Positions 22,571 through 32,802 of a DNA stretch of 64,000 nt are shown here, in pieces. The position numbers and the translations under genes were made by a program. How positions within the stretch are numbered: the first letter of the stretch is position 1; each line of letters begins with the position of its first letter. The DNA comes from Flammulina velutipes (taxonomy: Eukaryota; Basidiomycota; Agaricomycetes; Agaricales; Physalacriaceae): positions 2,356,001 through 2,420,000 of the forward strand of contig CM022372.1 of the NCBI GenBank assembly GCA_011800155.1, written 5' to 3'. The notes under the pieces were generated by a model. It worked only from the letters and a program-made list of their open reading frames with translations, was not told the origin of the DNA and searched no databases.

Positions 22571-23793
22571 ATATTCGCATTTTGACACATTGGGGACACC
22601 TCTGGGATGCTAATACATCATATATAATGATAATAGAGCACATTGGGACGACCCAGAGGTCAGGGGAAGTTGATGGTATATGTGCTTTCTTGGGGAACAT
22701 TATTTGGGGTATATCCAAGGTTTTGACCGCATTTTTCACACTCCAGACTTCATCTAACTCATGATTAGAGCATTATATACATATATCTTCGAATATAGGG
22801 TGTCCCCAGGTCATGGCAAGTTGATAGTGTGGCCCAAAGCTGAGTGGTCCGGGTTTTTGGCATTTTGATCATATCCAAGGGTTCTGTTGACCTGGGGACC
22901 TAACTGAGTGACATATACAATGCCCCAAAGGTGTCTGGACGACCTACAAGTGGTTCCAGGTCACCCCCAAGCGAGGGAAAAGTGCTGCTCCCTTTTTGGT
23001 GCTTTTTGATGGATTTTCAATAATGTTCTGCTTGTTTCTCAGCCAAATCTTCGTGTTTTTACATGGTTCTTTGTGCTGCACACATCTATTTTTCAATAGG
23101 AAGACATCTAGAGCAACCCCAGGTCGATCCGAGGTATGTGCTCCTCGATTAAAAATGCGCCACACATAATTTTATTGTTGGTTTCAGTAGCTGCCACACC
23201 CCCATTCATGTTTCTGATAGTTAGAAAGAATTTTATTTTTCAACATACAATCATCCCTCCCATACCCTCCTCATACCCTGGCAATAGCCCAGTATTTATC
23301 CTGGTGCCACAATTGTCCCCTGCCCCCAATCCCCCTGCCCCCATCCCCCATCCCCTCCCCCATCAATCCCATCAGTTCCCATCAATCCCTAGGTCCGGAT
23401 TCCTGTGTGGCCACATTTCCCCTGCCCCCATCCCCCATCCCCTGCCCCCATCAAACCCTAGGTCCGGATTTTCCTGGTGCCACAATTCCTATCCCCATCC
23501 CCCATCCCCCTGGGCAATCAATGACATCAGTAGCCATCAATCCCTAGGTCCGGATTTATGTGTGGCCACATTTCCCCATCCCCTGCTCCTCCTCCCCCTC
23601 CCCATCAATCCCTATATGCTCCCATCAATTCCTATTCATATATGGTACCCATCCCGCCCCATGCCAGCCCGCCCCAGCCCGACGACCAGCCATTTCTACC
23701 AGCCAATCTATATCCCCGTAGTGACGGCCAGCAACTAGTTGTTGGTCCCCGTCACTATAAAGGTTCAACTAGTTATTAGTAGGTCATAGGGTG
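22571..23793 (-). repeat. Right inverted-repeat arm of the foldback element
   Basis: Inverted copy of 20992-22212. Long open frames in both arms are mirror images of each other and are low-complexity Pro/Ser-rich, so I treat them as non-coding. Confidence 0.85.
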
Positions 23794-25036
23794 GTGGAAG
23801 AGATTCCAGTGAGTCGTCGTTCCCCCTCCTTGGACCATGGGGCTCCCGTTCTTCCTGCCCTTAGCCCCGACCGTGAGTAATTCCCCTTTTTGCCCTTCGC
23901 CCTTTGCCTGACCAGCCTCCTTTCCTTCCCAGCAACTGATCCTCCGACCCCTTCGTTCCGCAACCTGTCCCTCGTGGTTAGTCCCCGTCGTCCTCGCGCG
24001 CCCTCGCCCATCCTCGCCATTGCCTCTTCTTCTCCCCCGGCTGCCTCTGCGGGCGGTAGGTTCGAGAGCGAGGAGGTCGACGAGATCGTAAGTGATGGGG
24101 TCGTGGCCGCCGACGAGCTCGACGATGGTCCCGCTGCCTCCGCCGATTCCTCCTGGTCTTCGCTCCCGGTCATCCCGTTCCCTCGCTCGGTTACCGGTGG
24201 CTTCCATATTCGCTGGATCCAGCACTACGGGGGCCTTCCCGGGTATTCCGCCAAGAACCGTCGGTATGGCGAACGCATCCCCGAAATCCTGGAAAGCCTA
24301 CGCGAGCACCTGGGAAACGGGACGCTCCAGGTAACCTACCTTCCTACCCCTTTACATCCATTTTTCTGAAGGTTTCTTCCAGCTGTACGATCCCCAGTGT
24401 TGGCGCTGCAGTCACGGCAAGAATCCCCCTTGGTTGAATGGTCTTTGTATCAGCCGCGCTGGTCAGCCGACCCGCTGCTTCGGTTGCGCCCTTGCTCGCC
24501 ATGGAGAGTGTAGCGCCAATAGTCCCGCCGATGTCACCAGCACTTCCACCGTCAAACGCAAAATCCTCCCTCTTCCCGCTGGCGCTGGTTCCTCGTCTTC
24601 TTCGGCTCCTCGTCCCCGTCCTCGTCCCGCTCGCTCGACCGGCGCTCCGACCGCTGGTCCTGTGTCCGTTGTCCTTGCGCGTCGCGCTACTGCCTCCCCT
24701 GCTGCTACGGCAGGCAAGAAACGTCCCCGCTCCCCGAGTCCTTCTCCCAGTACGTTCTTCTTCATACCTTGATTCCCTTTTCTAACCTTTCTGAAACCTC
24801 CAGCTCCCCCCGTGGGCAACAACGCCCTTTCCTCCCTCGACGAGGTAACCCCCGCCTGGGTCGCCTCGCACGCGGCTGAACTTGCCGGCGCCCTCGCCTC
24901 CTTGGACCAAACTTCCAATGTCATCCGTGACAGCCTTGCTCGAGTCCGGGCGCTGGAAACCTTGTTTCCCAGTGCCCCTCCCGCTTCCTCTGGACCCTCC
25001 AAGCGTCGTGTCGTCAAGAAAGCTTCCAAGAAGTGA

Positions 25037-25640
25037 GGTGGCTGGGTGAATTTTCATAGGGGTCTGGGTCCATATATTTCGTCGTATTTTCCTCCTCGCG
25101 TCGCCTGTACTATTTCCTGCCTGTTCGTGTTTTTGAAAATGTAAATTGTTGCAGTCCTTGGTAGTTTTCGAACAGTTCCCCTTGTGTTCTTTCCCTTTGT
25201 ATCAAAGTCCTGAGGCCTCTTTGGCGTCCCGCTGAGTACCCCTTCCACACCGTCCGGGAGCCACCCGTTCAGTAAGTTGATACCACGCGACCTTGGTGGC
25301 GCACGCGACCTCCATAAGATATCCTGTGTTTTCCGCGTATGGTGATAGGTGTAGGTCCATGTCGTTCATGGGTGGTTCGCTCGATCGCCAGTTGGTGTCT
25401 TTCGCAGGTAGGTTGTGTTAGGTAGTTTGTTCGGTGGTAGTGGCGCCTGGTCGTAATTCGGTCCCGATGTTTAACGAATGACGTGCCACTGTATTGTAGG
25501 TACACATGTGGGTTATTATATCGATTCGAGATTCGATAGTCCTTCCCCCAACAAAAAATTTGTCTTGATCTTGATTTTCCAGATTTTATCTCTGTGCGCC
25601 AGAAATGGCGCTCCCCCCAACTTGTTGAAAAACTCCCATT
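25037..25640. other. Spacer between convergent antisense gene 2 and pol
   Basis: Non-coding segment of the retrotransposon downstream of pol. It contains several tgcgcca/tggcgc phrases (25290, 25440, 25596) and no frame that I can support. Confidence 0.45.
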
Positions 25641-28600
25641 TTACTCCCCTTTCTCGTCGCTCTCCATTAAGCGCTTCGTCTCCTCATCAGTCAAAGCTCC
25701 CGTGTAGTACCAAGGCAATGATATCCGCTCCCGCGCCAGATATTTCATGACACGTCGCGCCGCTACCGTGTTAGCGAGTCTTGTGCCAGATAGTTCGCAA
25801 AGCTGGTAGGCGCCTCCTTTCGTCCTGAATAGTACCACAAGGGGTCCAAAGTAGCGGGCTTGCATCTTGTCTTGAAGTCCTTTTCGTCCTTTAGAATTTT
25901 CCAGTAGTACGAGATCGCCACGTTTGAAATCGAAATCCACAACTCGGTTTTGGTGTTCCTTCTCCCAACGCTTTGCGGCGTCCACTCTAGACTTCCAAAC
26001 GTCTTCTTTCAGCTTCTCCATCTCCTTCTCCCTGTTCCATAAATCCATGGCTCTTTGCACGATGACATCACCGTGGGAAACTATACCACTGAACGGCGTA
26101 GTTAACCAGGTTGCTTGCACAAAGTCCAGAGGTAGCAGAGGTTCCGCTCCTGTCGCAGCTCGGTAGGGGCTCATGTGCATAACACGGGAGATAGTAACTC
26201 TCTCTGCCCACATCATGGCGAATGTCCCTTCCGACCACTTGGATTCGTTTCCTTTGGCTAATTTGAATAGACCCTCCCGAACATCGTAATGCCTGTTTTC
26301 GATGATACCGTTTGCCTGAGAGTTGTAGCCAGAAATCCTGATGTGTTTCACTCCGTATTGTCGGGATAGTCGGTCCATTGCAGCAATAAACGCTTGCCCA
26401 TTATCCGTCACGATTTCCCTAAGCGATCCCCATCGACATATGAGCTCCTCAAATATGAAAGCTGCCAGAGTGTTTTCGTTCTCCTTCCTGAGCATCCGGA
26501 ATTCGGGGTACGCCGTTAGAGAACACCTCGCGTGTACGAAGTATTTGAAACCGTTTGAAGGTGGCATGAAAAAGGTGTCGATATATGCTTTCGCAAACAA
26601 AGGTGCTGGTTCCGCTACGACCGGTGGAATATGCCAGTGCTGCGTGCGTCGCAGCTGACACTCGTGACATGTCGATAGGTACCACTTGATGTCGTTCAAC
26701 AGTCCCGGCCACCAGAATCGAATCTGTACGGTATGGCGGACTGAGAACGTTCCTTTGTGTCCCAATCTGTCATGCGCCGATCGTAAAATCCCAAGTCGAG
26801 CTGGTGGCTTGACCACTAGTTGATGCTTCCCGTTTTCCATCCTGCGCCACAGGTCACTTTCCCTTCGAAAGAAACCCGTTGCGTATTTGATGAACCTCTT
26901 CCTCTCCTTCTCTCCCATCCTCTCCGGTATTTCCAATTTATCCAAGAAACGCAGGATTTGCACAAGGCGCTCATCCTGCGCCATATGTTTCTTCGACCTG
27001 GGAATCTCCGGTGTGGCGTCTGGCTGGATGTTCGGATTTAACTCGTCGTACGAGTAGTCCAGGACTTCCACCAGCTCCCTCAACAGTACTTCACAAACGG
27101 TTGCTTCAGGTTCCACGTGCGCCGACGCTATTACCTGAAGGAACCCGTAATGCCTATCCACCCAATCTTCGTCGTCCTCCTCCAACTCCTCTCCAGGAAA
27201 CGGTCGCCGACGAGATAGACCATCTACCCCGTGACGAATCCCCGGAACGTGTACCAGCTTGAAGGTAAATAGCAGGACACCTGCGACCCATCGGTTTATT
27301 GTGGCGTTCGGGTTCAGATCAGGATTGTTGATCATTCCCTTAATAGCTGTGGCGTCCACTTCTACGACCAGATTCCTAGCTCCGATGATGTACATGGATA
27401 CCGCTTTCAGAGCCCTGTAGAGTCCGTATAACTCCAGTTTTGGCTGACTGTAGTTGGTTTCCCTGGGGTTCAATGCCATAGATCCAAAACGGTTTGGGTA
27501 CCGCAAGCGTGCGTCCTCTTCGTCTTCCTGGAAGAGAGCGTAGCCAATCGCGATAACGCTTGAATCTACGCATAGAATTATAGGTGCGCCCGAGTGGTAG
27601 TCCAAAGGGCGCAATGCAGGTGAACTTAGCATCGCGGCTTTCAGCTCGTCCTGCGCGTCCTGTTGTTCTGGTCCCCAATAGAATTCGGCATCCTTCTTCG
27701 TCAAGTCCACTAGAGGCCTAGATAAACCCGCGAAGTTCCATATGAACACCCTCATGAGGCCCACGGTCCCCATGAATGCTCGTACATCCGTGAGGTCCCT
27801 GCATGGTCCCCAGTTCCTCACCTTCTCCATCTTCGTTTCGTCGGGTTCCCTCCCTGCGTAGGTACACTTGTGTCCAACAAGCATGGCTTCTGGAACGCAA
27901 AGGAAAGCCTTTTTCCCGCTCCAAGTACATCCAATGTACCAAATCCTCTGGACGATCCGTCCGAGCGCCTGAAAATGCTCCCAAACGAATCTCCGTATCC
28001 CCTCGTTTCCTTCAATCGTCTCGTACCCTCCGTCCTTGGTCTCGTATCTTGTAGGTGGTCCTCGAATACCTGCGTCATCCATAAAAGGTATTGTGAATTC
28101 CGGTATTTCGTCCTGCAGTGCGTAGGTGACGTCCCCATGTAAAATGAGTACACTATTCGTCCATCCCATTGGTAGCTTCGTGAGTCGAAAGGTGCCTAAC
28201 GGTGTCTGGAAAGTCGTATAATCCCTAGACGGCTGCGCAAGTCCTCTTTGATCGAACGCCACAAAGAGATCCAGAACTCCATAACATGCGCGCCCAGCAA
28301 ATGACTCCGCCAGCGTTTCGACGAACGGTAACATCCCACTATCGCGTATAGTGACCGCGTTCAGAGGTTGTAGGTCGTGTACAATCCGCAAGGATTTCCC
28401 GTCCTTCTTGAGTACCGTGAACCAGCGCGATCGGTAGGAAGAGCTTGATGGCTCGTACGCTCCGGACGCGACCTTCTCCCTAACGATGCGAATGACTTCA
28501 TCGTATATCCCAGGTGGTATCGGCATGTTCCTATTGACCCAAGGAATATGTTCTGTTATTCCCATGTTTACCGGCGGGAAGAAGTCTTCCCGAAAGTGTC

Positions 28601-29264
28601 CTTTTTCCGTTTCGTCCCAAGCGAATCCTTTTTCGTGTAGCGCCATAAAGTGATGCATCAACTTCCTCTCTTCTGGCCAGAGAAATCCCTCGGGATGCAA
28701 GTCGTCGATGATCTTTTTCCTTTCCAGAGTGTATCGTCCCCGTGGCTCGAAGTGTGGCGGGCGCACGGGTAGTACGGGTAAGGTTTCCAGAGGGTTCCCC
28801 ACGATGTTCCTGACTATCCTGAAGTCCTCTGGTAGAGTGGTGGCGACTGGTTTGATCCTGTTCGCGACCTTTTTGTATTTCTTTCCTGCAAACACAGCGA
28901 CCGGCGCTTTCGTATCCAATATCACAGCCATTCCACCCCTTCCATGACTTCGCGCCTTTGGAACTCCCAATGGACGCGATGAGTCGCTTTTGGTCGGGGT
29001 ACAAGTGTCCGCGTAGAGCGCCGCAGCCAGAACGAATGCCTTCTGTGCCAATGTTGCTGCGCCATCCGTCTGTACGGCCTCTTCCAATACTTCCCCTGTA
29101 AATCCTGAAATAGATATTCCGTATCCTGGTATACTTTCCCAATCTTCGAAGGTTTGTGGTCCTTCCAGAAGCTTTCCGATGTGAGGTGTCCTAGATCCAA
29201 TGCCGTTCCTGTGTGTAACCGTTATAACAAGCCCTGTTTGTTCGTCTTCTTGCATAATCATCAT
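25641..29264 (-). CDS. pol: Ty3/gypsy Pol: reverse transcriptase, RNase H, integrase
   Basis: Uninterrupted 1207-aa frame. RT: SYRSRWFTVLKKDGKSLR, VLDLFVAFDQ, LPMGWTNS and the catalytic box FMDD (in place of YVDD, allowed in this class). RNase H: ILCVDSSVIAIGYALFQ and LELYGLYRALKA. Integrase: zinc-finger HDRLGHKG ... CHECQ, then core residues in YIDTF, VTDNGQAF and the Glu in IIENRH. The C-terminal part has a GPY/F-like ARYFGPLVVLFRTKGGAYQL. No chromodomain is seen. The start ATG overlaps the gag stop (atga at 29261-29264), so translation probably uses reinitiation or a frameshift. It copies the element's RNA into DNA and inserts it. Confidence 0.92.
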   Translation of the reverse strand: MMIMQEDEQTGLVITVTHRNGIGSRTPHIGKLLEGPQTFEDWESIPGYGISISGFTGEVLEEAVQTDGAATLAQKAFVLAAALYADTCTPTKSDSSRPLGVPKARSHGRGGMAVILDTKAPVAVFAGKKYKKVANRIKPVATTLPEDFRIVRNIVGNPLETLPVLPVRPPHFEPRGRYTLERKKIIDDLHPEGFLWPEERKLMHHFMALHEKGFAWDETEKGHFREDFFPPVNMGITEHIPWVNRNMPIPPGIYDEVIRIVREKVASGAYEPSSSSYRSRWFTVLKKDGKSLRIVHDLQPLNAVTIRDSGMLPFVETLAESFAGRACYGVLDLFVAFDQRGLAQPSRDYTTFQTPLGTFRLTKLPMGWTNSVLILHGDVTYALQDEIPEFTIPFMDDAGIRGPPTRYETKDGGYETIEGNEGIRRFVWEHFQALGRIVQRIWYIGCTWSGKKAFLCVPEAMLVGHKCTYAGREPDETKMEKVRNWGPCRDLTDVRAFMGTVGLMRVFIWNFAGLSRPLVDLTKKDAEFYWGPEQQDAQDELKAAMLSSPALRPLDYHSGAPIILCVDSSVIAIGYALFQEDEEDARLRYPNRFGSMALNPRETNYSQPKLELYGLYRALKAVSMYIIGARNLVVEVDATAIKGMINNPDLNPNATINRWVAGVLLFTFKLVHVPGIRHGVDGLSRRRPFPGEELEEDDEDWVDRHYGFLQVIASAHVEPEATVCEVLLRELVEVLDYSYDELNPNIQPDATPEIPRSKKHMAQDERLVQILRFLDKLEIPERMGEKERKRFIKYATGFFRRESDLWRRMENGKHQLVVKPPARLGILRSAHDRLGHKGTFSVRHTVQIRFWWPGLLNDIKWYLSTCHECQLRRTQHWHIPPVVAEPAPLFAKAYIDTFFMPPSNGFKYFVHARCSLTAYPEFRMLRKENENTLAAFIFEELICRWGSLREIVTDNGQAFIAAMDRLSRQYGVKHIRISGYNSQANGIIENRHYDVREGLFKLAKGNESKWSEGTFAMMWAERVTISRVMHMSPYRAATGAEPLLPLDFVQATWLTTPFSGIVSHGDVIVQRAMDLWNREKEMEKLKEDVWKSRVDAAKRWEKEHQNRVVDFDFKRGDLVLLENSKGRKGLQDKMQARYFGPLVVLFRTKGGAYQLCELSGTRLANTVAARRVMKYLARERISLPWYYTGALTDEETKRLMESDEKGE

Positions 29265-31801
29265 TGGTCGTGTGTGTTGGCGCGAGCCGTATGAATATGT
29301 GGTGAGTCCAATTCGTGTTCCCGTGGTGCAGAGAATCTCGGTACGCCTTTCTTATGCGTCGGAATCGCTATTGTCCGTTCCGAGTTAGGGTCCCTGAGAG
29401 TAATGGTTTGTTTTCCGTCGATGTAGTTCCTTGTAACACTTTCGGTAAGTACGCCGAAAGGTCGTCCTAGTAGAATGTCGTAGGCGACTCCTCGTAGAAC
29501 GTGGACTTGCAAGAATATCGTAAGGTCGTTTCCGATAGTGAAAGGTACGTTCCGGCAAACCCCCAGTGCAGACTCAACACCTTTGTTGGCAGACTGGACT
29601 TGAATTCGTGTTGAGGTGTCCAATGGCAGTCCGACGTGCTCCCACACTTCTTCTGACATTGCCACTAGTTGCGCCCCTTCGTCCAAGATTGCTTCCACCT
29701 CGTACTTGTGATCGATCACCGGAGTGATCGCGCGTAAAGCCAGACTTTCCGCGCCGACGATTACCCCTTGGTCCGCGAGTGATTGATAGAATGCGTCGAT
29801 CAATTCCCCCGCTTCCACGGATTCCAAGTTTTCCTCCGAGAGCGGTTCCTCGTCATCGTCCTCGATGGCGAGCATTCCCGTTTGCGCCACATCTTGTAAT
29901 ATCCTCCGGTTTGATACCACTTCCTTGATGCGTTTCCTAATCTCCGGTGCTACAGCCAGTAAGTCTTTGTTCGACAAAGTGGACGATCCTCCTAGTATAG
30001 TGTCGAAGACTCTATCGCTAGATTCCTTTTCGTTCAGGCCCGGTCCTAATTGGGTACGATATTGTTGATCGTCGGCCCGAAAAGGGTTCCTTGATCCGAT
30101 CTGCGGATTTCCTTTTTGCTGAACCTGTTGTGGCTTAGGTGCTGATGGAGCGGCAGTGATGGTAGGCTTCGTCTGCTGCGCTTGTTTAGGCAAGACGTAT
30201 CCTGGTGGAAGGTTCGGTCCGGGCGCTGCATCGTGAGCTGCCTTGGGGTCCACCCCAAATGGAGGTTTCTTCCACGTCGTCTTTGGTATCTCTACTCCTC
30301 GAAATGCCATTCGTTTGCCTGGCGGCATTGGCGGTCCTTTGTAGTTGTTTCCCGGCCCCGTGTTTTCCTTCTGGTTAAGGTTCAACGTAGCGTTCCAAAA
30401 CTGTTCAGGTTGTTCGGTGATAATCTCGTTGCTGAGAAAAGTGGAGGAAGGCGGTATCCTCGATCCTCCTCCCCCTGGTCGAGTCACTTCCAGTAGGAAA
30501 GCCTTCCCTTCTGGTTGTCCCGTTGGTTTGAGATGCGGATTTTTCAGGTTCCACTGCACGATACGGTCGTACAGCGATCCTTCTCCCCTTGGGAAGTCCC
30601 TGGATCCGTCCCATAACGTGGTCCTTCCACCTGGAGAGATCAAGACTACTTTGTCTTCGACCGCTTTCCGATGTACTGGACAAACGTTCCAGCTCCTGCA
30701 TTCGGTTCCTCCGCAGAAACATCTAGGTTGGAACTGATTTCGCCTGGTTGATTCCTCGAACCTTTGCGTACTCGTGGATTTCACGTTTCCGCCGTTCGCT
30801 GGTAGGTTCCTTTGTGGTTGTGGTCCTTGAGCGTTACCTGGTCCATTCTTGTTCTGTCCCGTCGATACTCCTTGTAGAGTCAGTGCTTGTAGTACCGCTT
30901 GTACCACAGCCGCTGGTTCAAATCCTTCGATTTTGACGCTATGTTCTTTTACGCCCGCTTTCTGGTTGGCGATAAACGTAGAGGTGCCAGTAAGACAGAA
31001 CTCAGATGCTGATATGAGGTCGGCGAGCTTATGAGGCCTAGTTGGAGGATGGTCTGGGAATTTGATTTCCAAGCGCCTCTTAACCATTCCTTTCAAAGCT
31101 TCTCCCAAGCCGCGCTCGAACAGGCGCGCGAGCTCGGGGTCCGAAACCGCACTCTCTTCCTTGAGAGCTAACCCAATCCTCTCGAATGTCCGCGTATATT
31201 CTCCTAGGGTGTGTAGGTCCTGAGGTGGCGCCAGATGGCGCTGGTCCGATGCGTCCTGTAAGTCCGATAACTCGTATCGTCCTTTCTCCCTTGCTCCTGG
31301 GTACTTGTTGAGCACCGCCTGTACGAAGGCATCCCATGTTGCCTTGGTTATGACTCCTAGCGCGGATGTCACATCCTTTGCTTCTGGGATACGGCGCCAG
31401 TACTCTCGTGCTTCTGCTGGTAGATAGTACAGGGCGTACTGGATCCAGTCCGCGTCGTCCTTCTTCCCATGTTCCACACAAAGGTTTTTCACGTCTTCAA
31501 GGTAGTCCATCAGGTCTTTCGGATTTTCCGTAAAGGAGGGGGCGCTTTTGTTTCCCCTTCCCGGCATCGTTTTGTTAGACATGTTGGGTGTTGGTGTATT
31601 GTTGGTTGGTGGGTTGGTAGGTGTATTGGTAGGCGCGGGGTTGTCTCCTCGGCCTTGGTTTCTGGCTTGATGCGCCAGGAATGGATTTGTAGGTGGAATT
31701 GTTGTTCCAGGTGGTCTCGCGGTCGTGGGTACCGTGAAGTCGAAGGGTTGTAAGGTGAGGGCAGTAAAGTCGATGTCCAACTCTTCTTGTACCGGAGTCA
31801 A
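29261..31801 (-). CDS. gag: Ty3/gypsy Gag with C-terminal aspartic protease
   Basis: Uninterrupted 846-aa frame. After a Pro/Thr/Asn-rich start, residues about 90-260 form a capsid-like helical region (DLMDYLEDVKNLCVEHGKK, AREYWRRIPEAKDV). A Cys/His cluster, CFCGGTECRSWNVCPVHR, takes the place of a typical CCHC knuckle. The last 190 residues are retropepsin-like: AILDEGAQLVAM around the active Asp and YDILLGRPFG as the flap/ILGR strand. The active-site triplet is DEG instead of DSG or DTG, which I have seen in agaricomycete relatives. It makes particles and matures the polyprotein. Confidence 0.85.
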   Translation of the reverse strand: MTPVQEELDIDFTALTLQPFDFTVPTTARPPGTTIPPTNPFLAHQARNQGRGDNPAPTNTPTNPPTNNTPTPNMSNKTMPGRGNKSAPSFTENPKDLMDYLEDVKNLCVEHGKKDDADWIQYALYYLPAEAREYWRRIPEAKDVTSALGVITKATWDAFVQAVLNKYPGAREKGRYELSDLQDASDQRHLAPPQDLHTLGEYTRTFERIGLALKEESAVSDPELARLFERGLGEALKGMVKRRLEIKFPDHPPTRPHKLADLISASEFCLTGTSTFIANQKAGVKEHSVKIEGFEPAAVVQAVLQALTLQGVSTGQNKNGPGNAQGPQPQRNLPANGGNVKSTSTQRFEESTRRNQFQPRCFCGGTECRSWNVCPVHRKAVEDKVVLISPGGRTTLWDGSRDFPRGEGSLYDRIVQWNLKNPHLKPTGQPEGKAFLLEVTRPGGGGSRIPPSSTFLSNEIITEQPEQFWNATLNLNQKENTGPGNNYKGPPMPPGKRMAFRGVEIPKTTWKKPPFGVDPKAAHDAAPGPNLPPGYVLPKQAQQTKPTITAAPSAPKPQQVQQKGNPQIGSRNPFRADDQQYRTQLGPGLNEKESSDRVFDTILGGSSTLSNKDLLAVAPEIRKRIKEVVSNRRILQDVAQTGMLAIEDDDEEPLSEENLESVEAGELIDAFYQSLADQGVIVGAESLALRAITPVIDHKYEVEAILDEGAQLVAMSEEVWEHVGLPLDTSTRIQVQSANKGVESALGVCRNVPFTIGNDLTIFLQVHVLRGVAYDILLGRPFGVLTESVTRNYIDGKQTITLRDPNSERTIAIPTHKKGVPRFSAPREHELDSPHIHTARANTHDQ

Positions 31802-32012
31802 CGGGTTTACTGGCTCTCCTCTGTCCTCGGGGTCTTCGGTTGTACGAACTTTCTTCGCGAATCTACCGCTGCTCTCTCTCGGCCTCTTTCCTCCAGCCAG
31901 AGTCCGACCCTCGGTTGATTCCTAGACTCCTTTGTCTCGCGACGACAAGGAAAGTGTTCGGAAGAACAAATGGGATCCTTGTTGTAGTATTCCCTCGCGG
32001 TGGGCTCCAGAT
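31802..32012 (-). promoter_or_regulatory. Retrotransposon leader with primer binding site (31992-32009)
   Basis: Untranslated leader between the 5' LTR and gag. In the minus direction, tggagcccaccgcgaggg starts three bases after the LTR, the usual place for a primer binding site complementary to the CCA end of a tRNA. I did not identify the tRNA. Confidence 0.6.
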
Positions 32013-32802
32013 ATAGATCTCTTAACGAGTCTGAGTTCGTTGTGATGTTGAGGGGACTACCCGGTGGATTCCTGCTCTTGTTCTGGCGCACCGAGGTCGC
32101 AGACCTTGGTAGGTGAAGAAGTCGGGCAGCGAGCTGTCGCAGATGACGGTGGCGCTTCCAAGTACGCGTTCGTCGAAGTACTAACGCGTGCGCGAAAGTA
32201 TAGGTTCCAAAAGTCTCTCGACAGTTGCAAGGGGCTTCTGTGTTGATATTGTGGGGTGATAATTCTATCTATGTGTTTCTACGACATGCTACAGTATTTA
32301 TACTGTACGCTGTCGGCTTTCTCTTCCGTCTAGTTCTACGCTTAGGCCTCTCGATGCCTGCGTCATGTACCCTGATCGAGCGATCGTGCGACGATCCGGG
32401 GTTTGAGTCCGTGATGTGATTGGCGTTCCGTCGCGTCGAGTCAGACCACCTCGCGATATGACTCTTCGAGGGTGGTAATTCTCTCCGTTCCTGTCGGCTT
32501 TGGCATCCAGATTCCCGAAGGTGCCTGGGCGCCATGCATGGCGCACAGCCTTGGTGTAATCTCTTCCCATCGATCTGGATCTTCTCGTTATCGATCGTTG
32601 CAATCCATCGATTAGTTCGGTAGCTTCCGTGTTCTGAAACGTCCATGCTTGTGCCGTGTGAAGTGCTGCGCCATATGTTCCTAATGCGGACGCGCCGTGG
32701 ATGGCGCGTTCACACGTTCCGACCTATATGGCGCTGGCGCCGTCGTGCGCCACACCCATGTTTAGTATCAGTTCTGCACTCAGCCCAAGTGCAGGCTGTA
32801 CA
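32013..32802 (-). repeat. 5' LTR of the Ty3/gypsy element
   Basis: 790 bp copy of 17790-18579. In the element's direction it holds the promoter for gag-pol transcription. It contains the same palindromic ggcgcc/tggcgca phrases as the other LTR. Confidence 0.9.

Larger units (their letters stand above)
20985..23800. mobile_element. Foldback / long-TIR non-autonomous DNA transposon
   Basis: The element is 20992-23793 (2.8 kb), flanked by a perfect 7-bp repeat gtggaag (20985-20991 and 23794-23800). It begins caccctatgacc and ends with the inverse, ggtcatagggtg. The two arms of about 1.2 kb are near-identical inverted copies around a loop of about 360 bp. Each arm has three subterminal repeats around tccggacctaggg. 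No transposase-like frame is present, so movement would need a factor supplied in trans. Superfamily is not assigned: a 7-8 bp duplication is compatible with several. Confidence 0.85.
20517..25036 (+). pseudogene. Antisense accessory gene 2 (CxxC zinc-binding-like), split by foldback element
   Basis: Exon 1 starts MEPLSPPELRQVQSFIF and ends YRGW with a gtgcgt donor. Exon 2 begins VDLFHSLNPARALGLLEQ and is interrupted at VPVE by the element at 20992-23793. Removing the element and one gtggaag copy restores an open frame into EIPVSRRSPSLDHGAP. Further exons follow (from about 23938, 24384 and 24803) and end SKRRVVKKASKK at TGA 25036. One exon has a cysteine cluster (CWRCSHGKNPPWLNG then CFGCALARHGEC) that looks like a zinc-binding module with two CxxC pairs. 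The Arg/Pro tail is basic. The strand is opposite to gag-pol. I recall similar proteins as frequent in agaricomycete genomes; their function is unknown. Confidence 0.6.

Noticed and set aside
21238..23738. Pro/Ser-rich open frames in the foldback arms
   Set aside because: They occur as mirror images in both arms, differ after a one-base indel and have no known domain; treated as non-coding repeat DNA.
28531..29142. Additional genes in other frames over pol
   Set aside because: They overlap the intact reverse transcriptase frame and match nothing.
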